Positions 24,264-33,794 of a stretch of 64,000 bases of DNA are shown one piece after another. The stretch spans positions 2,960,001 to 3,024,000 of the forward strand of contig NZ_AP022870.1 of NCBI RefSeq assembly GCF_011764545.1, written 5' to 3'. Source of the DNA: Phytohabitans flavus (GTDB lineage Bacteria; Actinomycetota; Actinomycetes; Mycobacteriales; Micromonosporaceae). The first letter of the stretch is position 1, and each line of letters begins with the position of its first letter. The notes beneath the pieces are model-generated. The model was not told where the DNA came from. It did not search any database and saw only the letters and a program-made list of their open reading frames with translations. A program made the position numbers and the translations under genes.

Positions 24264-27200
24264 ATGTTGAGATCGACACGCCGACTACGACTTGCCAGAT
24301 CGCTGCTGAGCGCGGGCGCGGCGCTTGTCGTCGTCGCGACGAGCCTGGCCGCGACCGGCTCGGGCGCGCAGGCGGCGCCCGGCGACAAGATCCGCCCGGA
24401 CCTGACCCAGCGGTTCGAGGCCAAGGGTGAGTCCGACTTCTGGATCCGCTTCGCCCCCAAGGCCGACCTGAGCAAGGCCAGCGCCATCAAGGACTGGAAC
24501 GAGCGGGGCACTGCCGTGGCCACCGCTCTACAGCAGACCGCCGAGGAGAGCCAGGCGAAGGTCCGGGCCGACCTCGACGCGGCGGGCGTGAAGTACGAAA
24601 GCTTCTGGGCGACAAACGCCATCAAGGTCAGCAGCGCCTCGCGGAGCATGGCGCAGGACATCGCCGGCCGCGGCGAGGTCGAGGGCCTCTACGCCCCGAT
24701 GGCCTACGAGATGCCCAAGCTCACCCCCGGTACGAACGAGAAGACGGTGAACGCCCTCGAGTGGGGTATCGCGAACATCAACGCCGACGACGTGTGGTCG
24801 CGGTACGGCGTCAAGGGCGCCGGCATCACGATCGCGAACATCGACACCGGCGTGCAGTTCAACCACCCGGCGCTGGTCAACTCCTACCGCGGCAACAACG
24901 GCGACGGGACGTTCAACCACAACTACAACTGGTTCAACGCGGCCGGAACCTGTGCCACGCCGTGCGACAACAACGGCCACGGCACGCACACCATGGGTAC
25001 GATGGCCGGCCGCGACGGTGCCAACGAGATCGGCGTGGCGCCCGAGGTGAAGTGGATCGCGGCGAACGGCTGCTGCCCGAGCGACGCCGCCCTGATCAAC
25101 TCCGGCCAGTGGATGCTCCAGCCGCGGGACCTGAACGGCCAGAACCCGGACGCGAGCAAGCGGCCGAACATCATCAACAACTCCTGGGGCTCCGAGCTGC
25201 CCTCCAACGACCCGTTCATGGAGGACGTGACGCTGGCCTGGGAGGCGTCCGGCATCTTCGGCGCCTGGTCCAACGGCAACGAGGGCCCGGGCTGCCAGAC
25301 CAGCGGCTCCCCGGTAGCCGCATCGCCAACTACTCCGTCGGCGCGTACGACATCAACAACAACATCGCCAGCTTCTCCAGCCGTGGCGCTGGGCAGGACG
25401 GCGAGATCAAGCCCAACATCTCGGCGCCCGGCGTGAACGTGCGGTCCAGCCTGCCCGGCAACGCGTACGGTACCGCCAACGGCACCTCGATGGCCGCGCC
25501 GCACCTGGCCGGCGCCATCGCGCTGCTCTGGTCGGCGGCGCCCAGCCTGGTCGGCCAGATCACGGCCACGCGCTCGCTGCTGAACGACACCGCGACGGAC
25601 AAGCTCGACACCGCGTGCGGTGGCACGGCGGACGACAACAACGTGTACGGCGAGGGCCGGCTGGACGCGCTCGCGCTCCTCGACGCCGCCCCGATCGGTA
25701 ACGTCGGCACGTTGGCCGGCACCGTGACGGACTCGGCCACCGGCGGCCCGCTCGCCGGCGCGACCGTCGCCCTGACCGGCGCCGCCGAGCGTCAGGTGAC
25801 CACCGGCAGCGACGGCAAGTTCTCCTCGCAGGTGCCCAGCGGTGACTACCAGGTCGCCGTGACGCTCTTCGGGTACGGCACCAAGACCGTGCCGGCCACG
25901 GTGACCACCGGTAACACGACGACGCTCAACGTGGCGCTCGACCCGGTACCGAAGGTCACGCTCAGCGGCGCGGTGACCGACGGCTCCGGGCACGGCTGGC
26001 CGCTGTACGCCAAGGTGACGGTCGCGGGTCCCTCGGGCGCCGCCGACTACACCAACCCCGTCAACGGCCGCTACAGCCTCTCCCTGCCGGCGGGCGCCAC
26101 GTACACGCTGACGTTCGTCCCGCAGTACCCGGGCTACGAGACCGTCACCAAGGAGGTCGTGGTCGGTTCGCGCAACGTCGTCCACAACGTCGCGGTACCG
26201 GTCGCGGTCACCTCCTGCGCCACCGCACCGGGGTACGAGTACGGCTCGGACGGCGAGTACGAGACCTTCGACAGCGGGACGACGCCGGCCGGCTGGACGG
26301 TCGTCGACCACATCGGCACCGGTCAGGTCTGGAAGTTCACGGACGACGGCAACCGGGGCAACCTGACCGGCGGTACCGGCGGCTTCGCCATGCTCGACAG
26401 CGACAACTACGGCAGCGGCAACCGGCAGGACAGCTCGCTGGTCAGCCCGGTCGTCGACCTGACCGGCGTCGCCGCTCCGGTGATCCGGTTCAACCAGGAC
26501 TTCCGCTGGTTGGGCAGTGACCGGGCCGACGTCGACCTCAGCCTCGACGGCGGTGCCACCTGGACGAACGTGCTCCGGCAAGCGGCCAGCTTCCGCGGAC
26601 CCCGGGTCACCGAGATCCCGATCCCGCAGGCCGCCGGCAAGGACCAGGTCCAGGTGCGGTTCCACTACTACGACGCCTCGTTCGAGTGGTGGTGGGAGGT
26701 CGACAACGTCCTGATCGGCAGCCAGGTCACCTGCGTGCCGACCAACGGCGGCCTCGTCGTCGGCCACGTCCGCGACGCGAACGACAACGGTTACGTCAAC
26801 GGCGCCACCGTCGTCAGCGGCGCCAAGCCGACGGAGCGGGCCACCACCGCGGCGACCCCGGACGACACCGGGCTGGCCGACGGCTTCTTCTGGCTGTTCT
26901 CGTCGCTGACCGGCACGCGCCCGTTCACGGCCACGGCGGGCAACTACGTCGGCCAGAGCAAGGACGTCGACGTCGAGGCGGACTGGACCACCTCGACGAG
27001 CTTCCAGCTCGCGGCCGGCAAGCTCACGGTGCAGCCGGGCGCGCTGAGCGGCAAGGCGCGGATGCCCAGCGGCAAGGTCACCAAGACGTTCACCGTGACC
27101 AACAACGGCGGCGCGCCGGTGGAAGTCAACTTCGGTGAGCGGGACGGTGGCTTCGAGCTCCTGCGCGCCGACGGCTCGCGGATGACCCGGGACCAGATCC

Positions 27201-28639
27201 TGGCCTCGTCCGGCGCGCCTTTGCAGCAGATCAACGCGCCGACGTCGTTCGCGGCGAAGGCGACGATGGGCACCAACGCGGTGCCGGCGACCGCCCCGCA
27301 GGCGGCGCCGTGGACCGACATCACCGACTACCCGGCGAACGTGATGGACAACCGGGTGGTCAGCCTCGACGGCAAGGTCTACTCGATCGCCGGCGGAAAC
27401 GGTTCGGCCTCCACGACGAAGAACTTCGTCTACGACCCGGTCGCGCAGACCTGGTCGGCGATCGCGGACCTGCCCGGAGCGCGCAACGCTCTGACGGTAG
27501 GCGTCGTCGGTGGGAAGATCATCGCCACCGGTGGCTGGGCGGCCGCGGGGCCGGACAGCACCACTTGGTCGTACGACCCGGCGGCGAACACCTGGACCGA
27601 GAAGGCCGACAACCCGGCGCCGCGCTCGGCGGCGGGCCAGGCGGTCGTGGACGGCAAGCTGTACGCGGTCGGTGGCTGCACCACCGCCGGCTGCACGCCG
27701 ATGTCCAACGACGTGGTCCGGTACGACCCGGCCACCGACACGTGGGAGACGCTCCCCGATTACCCGAAGTCGGTCGCGTTCGCCTCGTGCGGCGGCATCG
27801 AGGGCGTCGTCTACTGCACCGGCGGCAACGACGGCGCGGCGGCGCAGAAGGCCAGCTACGCGTTCGACCCGGGTGCCAACACCTGGACCCCGATCGCGGA
27901 CGCGCCGGCCGACAACTGGGCCAGCTCGTTCGCGGTGGCCAACGGCAAGCTGCTGGTCGTCGGCGGCTCGCAGGCCGGTGTGATCACCAACGCCGGCTTC
28001 GCGTACGACCCGGCCGCCAACACCTGGTCGAGCCTGCCGAACGCCAACACCGCCCGGTACCGTGGCGGCGCGGCGTGCGGCTTCTACAAGGTCGGTGGCT
28101 CCTCGGGCCAGTTCAACGCCACGCCCGACAGCGAGGCGCTGCCCGGCTTCGAGGAGTGCGCCGAGGGTGCCGCCGACGTCAGCTGGTTCTCGATCGACAA
28201 GACCGAGGCGACGCTGGCGCCGGGTGCGAGCGTCACGGTCACCGTCGTGATGACGGCGAACGTGGACCAGCCGGGCACCTACACCGGCTCGGTCGCGATC
28301 GGTGAGAACACCCCCTACACCGTGCCGCCGGTCCAGCTCACCTTCGAGGTGCAGCAGCCGACGACCTGGGGCAAGCTGATGGGTACCGTCACCGGCAAGG
28401 GCTGCGACGGCGTGACCGCGCCGATCGCGGGCGCGGTCGTACAGGTGGACTCGTGGGCGATGTCCTGGACGTTCGCCACCGACACCCAGGGCAAGTACGC
28501 CTACTGGCTCGACCGCCGCAACAACCCGCTCACGTTGATCGTCGCGAAGGACACCTGGAAGCCGCAGACGCGCCAGACGAGGATCAACACCAGCACGCCG
28601 ACGGTGGAGGACTTCACGCTCTCCCCCATCAAGTGCTGA
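24264..28639 (+). pseudogene. Secreted subtilase with kelch repeats, interrupted by one frameshift
   Basis: Read through, this is a ~1458-residue S8 peptidase. It has a signal peptide (MLRSTRRLRLARSLL start; GGGGAGG 8 bases before ATG 24264), a propeptide, then catalytic Asp in IDTGVQF (~193), His in GHGTHTMG (~238) and Ser in NGTSMAAPH (~405). Two carboxypeptidase-regulatory-like domains, a MAM/lectin-like domain, five kelch repeats (27.3-28.1 kb, e.g. KLYAVGGCTTAGC) and a C-terminal beta domain follow. The frame is lost near 25314: the first frame ends at 25436 and the Ser and all later domains are in another frame. One extra G in CCGG (25311-25314) would restore SPGSRIANYSVGAY, the expected family sequence. 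It is a sequencing error or a recent mutation. Confidence 0.8.
25308..25318 (+). other. Frameshift point in the subtilase gene
   Basis: The sequence reads TCCCCGGTAGC. Family conservation expects TCCCCGGGTAGC (Ser-Pro-Gly-Ser). Both frames are well conserved on either side, so a single missing G explains the break. Confidence 0.75.
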
Positions 28640-28660
28640 CGCCGCCTACTGATTGATTCG

Positions 28661-28690
28661 GGCCCCGCCCGGCTTCGGCCGGGCGGGGCC
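28661..28690 (+). terminator. Strong terminator with UUCG tetraloop
   Basis: GGCCCCGCCCGGC, loop TTCG, GCCGGGCGGGGCC: a perfect 13-bp stem closed by a C(UUCG)G loop, 22 bases after the subtilase stop. It is followed by TCTGTCTTTC. Confidence 0.85.
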
Positions 28691-28698
28691 TCTGTCTT

Positions 28699-28775
28699 TC
28701 GTATCGTCAGGCCGCGGTCAGCCCTCGTATGGTCAGGCCGCGACCAGCCTTCGTACTGTCAGGCCGCGGTCAGCC
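28699..28775. repeat. Three 26-bp tandem repeats overlapping a gene end
   Basis: TCGTATCGTCAGGCCGCGGT..., TCGTATGGTCAGGCCGCGAC... and TCGTACTGTCAGGCCGCGGT... repeat every 26 bases with two or three changes each. The third copy includes the last codons and stop of the winged-helix gene (…LTAA-stop), so the gene's 3' end has been copied twice downstream. Confidence 0.75.
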
Positions 28776-29265
28776 GGAAGCCGACGCCGCGTACAGAGTG
28801 GATCGTCGCGGCCGCCTCCAGCTCGGCGAGCTTGCGGCGCACCCGGCGCACGACGGAGTGGATGTCCGAGCCGCGGCCGAGGTGCTGGTTGCCCCAGACC
28901 TCCAGGTGCAGCCGCTCGTACGTGAAGACCTGCCCCGGCGCGTCGAGCAGCCGGTGCAGGAAGTCGTGCTCCAGGCGGGTCAGCTCGACCTCGCGGTCCA
29001 GCCACCGCAGGACCCGGCGGTCGGAGTCGACGCTCAGGTCCAGCGGGCGGCCCGCCTCCTCCTCGCTCACGGCCGGTCCTCCGGTCGCCGAGGAGGCTTG
29101 CGTGATGGTGCGTTGCACGGCCGCGTCCAGAAACTCCCGTGCCTGCTCAACAGTCGCGACGATGAGGAACGCCTCGGTCCCGCCGAGTTGCTGTGCGAGC
29201 TGCCGGCGCGCGGCCGCCGACGGGGCGATCCCGATGATCAGTGGCACGGCAAGGTCTTCGCTCAT
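28759..29265 (-). CDS. OmpR/PhoB-type winged-helix transcription factor without phospho-acceptor
   Basis: The product from ATG 29265 is 168 residues. The C-terminal half is a Trans_reg_C winged helix (LTRLEHDFLHRLLDAPGQVF, ERLHLEVWGN, VVRRVRRKLAEL, SVRGVGFRL). The N-terminal ~75 residues (LIIGIAPSAAARRQLAQQL) look like a degenerate receiver remnant; the usual acidic pocket and phospho-acceptor Asp are missing, so it is probably not controlled by a histidine kinase. An alternative ATG at 29295 adds ten residues. It is divergent from the lipoprotein esterase gene and may control it or itself. Target genes are unknown. Confidence 0.75.
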   Translation of the reverse strand: MSEDLAVPLIIGIAPSAAARRQLAQQLGGTEAFLIVATVEQAREFLDAAVQRTITQASSATGGPAVSEEEAGRPLDLSVDSDRRVLRWLDREVELTRLEHDFLHRLLDAPGQVFTYERLHLEVWGNQHLGRGSDIHSVVRRVRRKLAELEAAATIHSVRGVGFRLTAA

Positions 29266-29329
29266 CCCCAACCCCTTCCCCCGCATGTCGATCATTGGCT
29301 CCGCACCCTAGCGGCGGCTTATCACAACC

Positions 29330-29381
29330 GAGTTAAATATTTAGATCACACCCCTTCGACTCGTATTGACACGTTTAACTC
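29330..29381. promoter_or_regulatory. Inverted repeat and -35-like box between regulator and esterase genes
   Basis: GAGTTAAA (29330-29337) and TTTAACTC (29374-29381) are perfect inverted 8-mers in an unusually A+T-rich stretch; TTGACA (29366-29371) lies between them. This is a plausible operator for the adjacent winged-helix regulator and a promoter toward the esterase. No strong -10 is visible. Confidence 0.35.
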
Positions 29382-29531
29382 TGGTTTGCAGTAGTCCGAT
29401 CCGCCGGTGGGATAGACGTAAGGATGCGGCTCTATGTGTAACGGTGGGGCTACAACCAGTGTCTTGAATGCGCCATGGCGCATGTCCGACAGCATGATGC
29501 CCTCTTGCGGACCGTCCGGCAGGATCGTGCC

Positions 29532-30434
29532 ATGAGCGTGACGGCCCGGCTGCTGGTCCTGGTGCTGCTGTCGCTGACCGCGTGCTCGTCGTCCGCGGGC
29601 TCGTCCTCCCCGGAGCCCGGCTCGGCCGACGTCACGATCGAGCTCGCCGACCGCCCCTTCAGCCTGCACGTGCCCAGCGGCTACGACCCGGCGACCAAGG
29701 CCCCGCTCGTGGTGGTCCTGCACGGGTACACGTCCAGCGGTGCCGAGCAGGAGGAGTACTTCCAGCTCAAGGGCGAGTCCGACCGCCGCGGCTTCCTCTA
29801 CGCGATGCCGGACGGCACCGTCAACCACGAGAAACACCACTTCTGGAACGCGACGCCGGCCTGCTGCGACTTCTTCGACTCCGGGGTGGACGACTCCGGA
29901 TACCTGATCAAGCTCGTCGACGCGGTCGCCGCGAAGTACGCCGTCGACCCCGCCCGGGTCTACTTCGTCGGCCACTCCAACGGCGGCTTCATGGCCCTCC
30001 GGATGGCCTGCGAGCACGCCGACCGGGTCGCCGCGGTCGCTTCCCTGGCCGGCGCGGCCACCGCCGACCCGGCCAAGTGCACGCCGGCGAGGCCGGTCAG
30101 CGTGCTTCAGATCCACGGCACGTCCGACCGCACGATCCTCTACGCGGGCGGCCCGTCCACCCGCCCGTACCCGTCCGCGGAGGGCACGGTCAAGCTGTGG
30201 CGCGGCCTGGACGGCTGCGCCGACAAGGCGGACACCTCCGCGCAGCCCATCGACCTCGACGCGGGGCTCGCGGACGCGGAGACCACGGTGACGGCCTATC
30301 ACGAAGGCTGCCGGGGCGGCACGCGGGCCGAGCTGTGGACCATCCAGGACGGTGGCCACATACCCGACCTCACCCCGACCTTCGCCACCGCCGTAACCGA
30401 CTTCCTCCTGGCCCAGGTGGCCCCGACCCAATAG
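29532..30434 (+). CDS. Lipoprotein PHB-depolymerase/feruloyl-esterase-like hydrolase
   Basis: The product from ATG 29532 is 300 residues. It has a lipoprotein signal with lipobox LTAC (residues ~14-17) followed by a Ser/Gly linker, so it is probably membrane-anchored outside the cell. The alpha/beta hydrolase core of the LpqC/poly(3-hydroxybutyrate) depolymerase-like family shows VVVLHGYTSSG (oxyanion region), GHSNGG (nucleophile Ser), HGTSDRT (Asp) and DGGHIPD (His). The natural ester substrate is not evident; related enzymes cleave PHB, feruloyl or acetyl-xylan esters. An upstream in-frame ATG at 29475 lacks a signal-like context. Confidence 0.8.
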   Translation: MSVTARLLVLVLLSLTACSSSAGSSSPEPGSADVTIELADRPFSLHVPSGYDPATKAPLVVVLHGYTSSGAEQEEYFQLKGESDRRGFLYAMPDGTVNHEKHHFWNATPACCDFFDSGVDDSGYLIKLVDAVAAKYAVDPARVYFVGHSNGGFMALRMACEHADRVAAVASLAGAATADPAKCTPARPVSVLQIHGTSDRTILYAGGPSTRPYPSAEGTVKLWRGLDGCADKADTSAQPIDLDAGLADAETTVTAYHEGCRGGTRAELWTIQDGGHIPDLTPTFATAVTDFLLAQVAPTQ

Positions 30435-30478
30435 CCCTGGACGATCCCTTCCGCGGGCTCTGTCCACGATGGAGATTT

Positions 30479-30547
30479 GAGCTACCGCGACGTCCGCGGT
30501 GGTCCAGACCGCTGCTCCCGCGGCCTCACCCTCCGCGCTCCACAACC
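30479..30547 (+). repeat. Module A repeat, copy 4 (plus)
   Basis: This full copy starts 44 bases after the esterase stop codon. It is nearly identical to the copy at 3651 (GGTCCAGACC in place of GGTCCGGACC). Confidence 0.8.
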
Positions 30548-30845
30548 ACCGACCCCACGCCGCCGGCGGCCGGCATGCGGGTCGGCCGCCGGCAGACGAG
30601 CAAAAGGTAAGCGCGCCAACCGCATTTACTCTGCTTCCCTATGGGAACCACCCCGCCTCCGACATCGGACGGGCCGCGTCGCTCGGGGTTGCGGTCACCC
30701 CTTCTTCGCCTCCGGCGGGAGCGCGCCGGCCTCGGGGATGGGGGAAGTGCCGCTTGGGGTGCGTTTCCGTTGCGCTGGTTGCAACACAGGCGCGCAAGGT
30801 CGGTCGTTTGCCTTGATCGACGCTACGGCCGGACGCCGTCCGGCA

Positions 30846-30893
30846 GATCGTGGTATTTCACTGCCCCTCCAGGGGCAGCCAGGTACCACGATC
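30846..30893. repeat. 48-bp GATC-bounded palindrome, stem type 1
   Basis: GATCGTGGTA at the left end, TACCACGATC at the right end, and an inner pair CTGCCCCT/AGGGGCAG with a short unpaired bulge between. It is exactly 48 bp, like 4964-5011 and 54508-54555. Confidence 0.8.
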
Positions 30894-30946
30894 GCTGGCC
30901 TGCTCCGACCCAACGCGCCGATCAAGGGAAACGCGGAAGGTCCGTA

Positions 30947-30994
30947 GATCTAGTCGACTTTGTGCCGCCCTGACGGCAGGAAGTCGACTAGATC
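30947..30994. repeat. 48-bp GATC-bounded palindrome, stem type 2
   Basis: GATCTAGTCGACTT and AAGTCGACTAGATC as perfect ends, with further partial pairing inside (TGCCG/CGGCA). It is nearly identical to 4838-4885, 26 kb away. Confidence 0.8.
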
Positions 30995-31068
30995 CAGAGG
31001 CGACTCGGCTTGTCGCGTGCGGCGGGCGGGCCGGGACCTCGCCGCTGGCCTTGCCGGGCGGGGGTTGG

Positions 31069-31136
31069 GTCGTGGACCGCGGAGGGTGAGGCCGCGGGAG
31101 CAGCGGTCTGGACCACCGCGGACGTCGCGGTAGCTC
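31069..31136 (-). repeat. Module A repeat, copy 5 (minus)
   Basis: This full copy in minus orientation ends 26 bases from the stop codon of the CATRA-like gene, again just past a gene's 3' end. Confidence 0.8.
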
Positions 31137-31161
31137 AGATCCTTGTCCTGGATTGGATGTC

Positions 31162-33084
31162 CTAGGCTGCCGCGACACCTCCCGTCCGGCCGCCGTGGGG
31201 GCTGATCGGCGGGCAGCGGCGCAGCAGCGCGCGGGTGTAGGCGGCGGCGACGGCCGAGGCGTATGGGCGCCACAGCCGGCCGAGGCGCCGGTCGCCGTAG
31301 TCGCTGATGCCGCGGACCACGAGCCAGTCCCGCCCGCCGGCGAACGCGGACGAGCCGATGCCCGAGCCCTCCATCTCGATCGCGCGCAGGTCGTACTCGC
31401 GGGCCAGCTCGTCGCGGCGCTCGGTGTTGCGCATGGAGCGGTTGGCCGAGCCGATCCGTCCTTCGTGGACCTTCGGAGCGCCGTCGCGATGCCCGGACGC
31501 GGTCGGGTCTGGATGCCACACCTCCCGGGCGTCCGGGCCGTCGTGCGCGTACAGCCGGTCGGTCACCGCCTCCGGCCGGGCGAAGCCGGGCAGCGCCGCG
31601 AGCACCCGGGTCAGCTCGTCCTCCCACGGGCGCCGCCCCTGAAGCTCCCCCGCGAGCAACCCCTTCGCCCGGTGCGCGAGCAGCGCGGACGGCTGCGGAA
31701 ACCCCTGCCGCAACGTGACCGCGCCGGGCCGGTCGACAACGTGGTCGTAGTCGACGATCCCCCAGGTCGCCACCACGACGTCGCCGAGCCGCACGTGCCG
31801 GTGCGGCTCGCCCGGCGCCGGCACGCCCGCCGCGATGCCGACCATCAGCACCTGGTCGACGGACTCGAAGCTGCGCAGCATGTTGGCCACGGCCGTCGCC
31901 GCCCAGTTGGTACCGGTCTCGGTGAGCAGCGTGAGCACCACCGGATGCGGCCGCTCGGCGTGCGCGCTGGGGACCGTCCCTTGTACATACTCGGCCGGAT
32001 CGCCGGCCACCGAACACTCTTCCTCGTCGTCGATCAGCGAGGCCATCGCGGCGAACTCCTCGGGCAGCGCGGTGACCAGCCCGATCACCGGCTGCCGGGG
32101 CACCCGCGTGGTGACGGCGTGCCGCCCTCGGTCGAGCAGGTGCTGTGCCCGCCGGTGCGCGTTCGTCATGTACCGGACGTCGTCGGCGAGGCGCGACTCG
32201 ACCCAGGCGGCGCAGGCGCGGTCGTCGGCGAAGAGCCCGCCGAGCGGCGCGCCGCCCCACGGGTCGATCGTCCGCAGTACCGCGTCCATGTTGGACCTGG
32301 CGATCTCGACGGTGAGCCGCATGTCGGCGAGCCGGGTCAGCAGGACGGCCATCTCGGCCGCGGTGCCCTGTCCAGTGAGCGCGGCCCGCAGCGAAGGCTC
32401 CGCCGCTTCCCGGACCCGCAGCTGGTACCGGACCTTGGCCGCGTCGAGCAGGTACCGGGGCAGCGGTGCCATCTCCGCCTCGCCACGCCACCACGCGAGC
32501 GCGCTCATCTGCGCCTCGCGGTCGGGCGTGGCCAATGCGAGGATCCGGCGCTCCCGCCGGGCCTGGCCGCCGAACGGGGGCAGCTCCCACAGCACGCATC
32601 CTTCGACGAGCACCCCGTCGTTCCACAGTGTCCCGTCCTGCTCGGTGAGGCCCGCGGCGAGCTCCGCCGCGACCTCGACGGGTGGCCGCGCCGGTGGCCC
32701 GCCGCGCCGGGTCGCCGGCTGGGTACCGATGTAGAGCCGCACGATGCCGATCAGCTCGTCGGTGCCGCCGGCGGCGACCGCGGCCCACCGCTCCTCCCAC
32801 TCGGCCCAGGTACGCGGCGGCGCTTTCGGGTCGGCCAGCCACCCGATCGACAGGTTGAGCACGTCGTGCTCGCGGCGGAGCACGACCTGTAGCCGCTCGT
32901 CCGCGCTCTGCTGGGCGGCGACCACCGGACCGGCGGCGAGCCGGGTGCACTCGTCCGGGAGGTCGGGCGAGCCGCCGCCGATCGCCTCGGTCGCCCCGAG
33001 CCGCCGGGTCGCCGTCCACAGGCGACGGATCTGCTGGTACGCCGGATCCCGCCCCGGCCCTTCCAGCGGGGCGAACGCGTGCAC
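31162..33084 (-). CDS. CATRA-like protein fused to nucleoside phosphorylase domain
   Basis: The product from GTG 33084 (AGGAG 6 bases upstream) is 640 residues. The N-terminal ~325 residues (VHAFAPLEGPGRD, VLRREHDVLNLSIGWL, LADMRLTVEIARSNMDAVL) resemble the CATRA (caspase and TPR repeat-associated) domains predicted in actinobacterial conflict systems; this comes from memory of the family and is moderately sure. Residues ~330-630 are clearly a PNP/MTA-nucleosidase-like domain (IGLVTALPEEFAAM, LMVGIAAGVPAPGEPH, RLGDVVVATWGIVDYD, IEMEGSGIGSSAF, VRGISDYGD), a fold used as an effector in NLR-like immune proteins. A longer start up to 33570 is possible but Arg/Pro-rich. It is divergent from the FxSxx-type locus. 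Confidence 0.6.
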   Translation of the reverse strand: MHAFAPLEGPGRDPAYQQIRRLWTATRRLGATEAIGGGSPDLPDECTRLAAGPVVAAQQSADERLQVVLRREHDVLNLSIGWLADPKAPPRTWAEWEERWAAVAAGGTDELIGIVRLYIGTQPATRRGGPPARPPVEVAAELAAGLTEQDGTLWNDGVLVEGCVLWELPPFGGQARRERRILALATPDREAQMSALAWWRGEAEMAPLPRYLLDAAKVRYQLRVREAAEPSLRAALTGQGTAAEMAVLLTRLADMRLTVEIARSNMDAVLRTIDPWGGAPLGGLFADDRACAAWVESRLADDVRYMTNAHRRAQHLLDRGRHAVTTRVPRQPVIGLVTALPEEFAAMASLIDDEEECSVAGDPAEYVQGTVPSAHAERPHPVVLTLLTETGTNWAATAVANMLRSFESVDQVLMVGIAAGVPAPGEPHRHVRLGDVVVATWGIVDYDHVVDRPGAVTLRQGFPQPSALLAHRAKGLLAGELQGRRPWEDELTRVLAALPGFARPEAVTDRLYAHDGPDAREVWHPDPTASGHRDGAPKVHEGRIGSANRSMRNTERRDELAREYDLRAIEMEGSGIGSSAFAGGRDWLVVRGISDYGDRRLGRLWRPYASAVAAAYTRALLRRCPPISPHGGRTGGVAAA

Positions 33085-33794
33085 GACGAGCTCCTGGCGG
33101 ACCGCCGCGTCGGTTGCCCTGGGCGGCGGCGACTCGACGAGACGACCCGCGGTGGTCAAGCCGCGGCGCCGGCTCGACGGTGCGAGGGAGAGGCGGTGCA
33201 CCAGCATGTTGGCGCGCAGCCTCGGCGAGTTGGGCGTGGCGCCGGCACCCTTGGCCCGCGCGCTGTGGGTGAGCCGGATCGGGTTCAGCGCCTGTAGCGC
33301 GGCGGTCGCATCCGCGTACACGCTGGTCAGCCACCGCGGCATGACCCGCCTATTCGTGGGCCTTTCACGGAGCGGGCGGAACCGCGCGGTGCGCTTGACA
33401 TTCCTGGAAGTGGACGGGATTCCCGGAACGGTGGCTTGCCGGGACAGTGCCGGAACCGGTCGGATTTTCGGCTGATTCTCGAACCCGTTCTGGGCGTGAT
33501 ATTCGCAGGTCGTGCGGGTCTGCGCTAACGGATCCATGCGTACCGGGGTCGCGTTATCGCTCAGTAACATCGGGAGTTCCCTGCATCACGTGCTCCTTCG
33601 CTGGAGTCGCCCTCTGATTTCGAGGATGGCGCATGTCCTGAGCGGGAGATCAGTTTCTGCCGGCGGTGTTCAAAGGTTTACAGCAGGTTCCTGGCTCTGC
33701 CTCGGTATGGAATGCTGTCATTGCCGGAAATTGACGTTAGTTGGCGGGTGGCCGCCAAGCCGAGACGCGATAAGTAGACCAGGGAGCGTGGCGA
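33085..33794. other. Long divergent intergenic region without a clear gene
   Basis: These 710 bases lie between the CATRA-like gene and the NB-ARC-TPR gene. The part next to the CATRA-like gene stays open in its frame up to 33570 and could be an N-terminal extension. No repeat module, RNA gene or convincing promoter was identified. An A/T-richer patch near 33540-33780 is the most likely place for divergent promoters. Confidence 0.4.

Larger units (their letters stand above)
30435..31161. repeat. Gene-free mosaic of inverted repeats (region R3)
   Basis: These 727 bases lie between convergent genes and contain no recognisable gene. Module A copies face inward at both ends (30479 plus, 31069 minus). 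Between them are the CGCATTTACTCTGCTTCCCT motif (30621-30640), a stretch closely matching 3814-3886 (30685-30757), a type 1 palindrome (30846) and a type 2 palindrome (30947). The arrangement copies that of region R1 in shorter form. Confidence 0.75.

Noticed and set aside
25308..25318. Programmed frameshift in the subtilase
   Set aside because: No slippery heptamer is seen, and three other genes show the same missing-base pattern, which fits sequencing error better.
28699..28775. CRISPR-like array
   Set aside because: The three 26-bp units are directly adjacent without spacers, and no cas gene is present.
33085..33570. N-terminal extension of the CATRA-like protein
   Set aside because: Low-complexity Arg/Ser/Pro-rich translation without domain similarity, and a good AGGAG site precedes GTG 33084. 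Not fully excluded.
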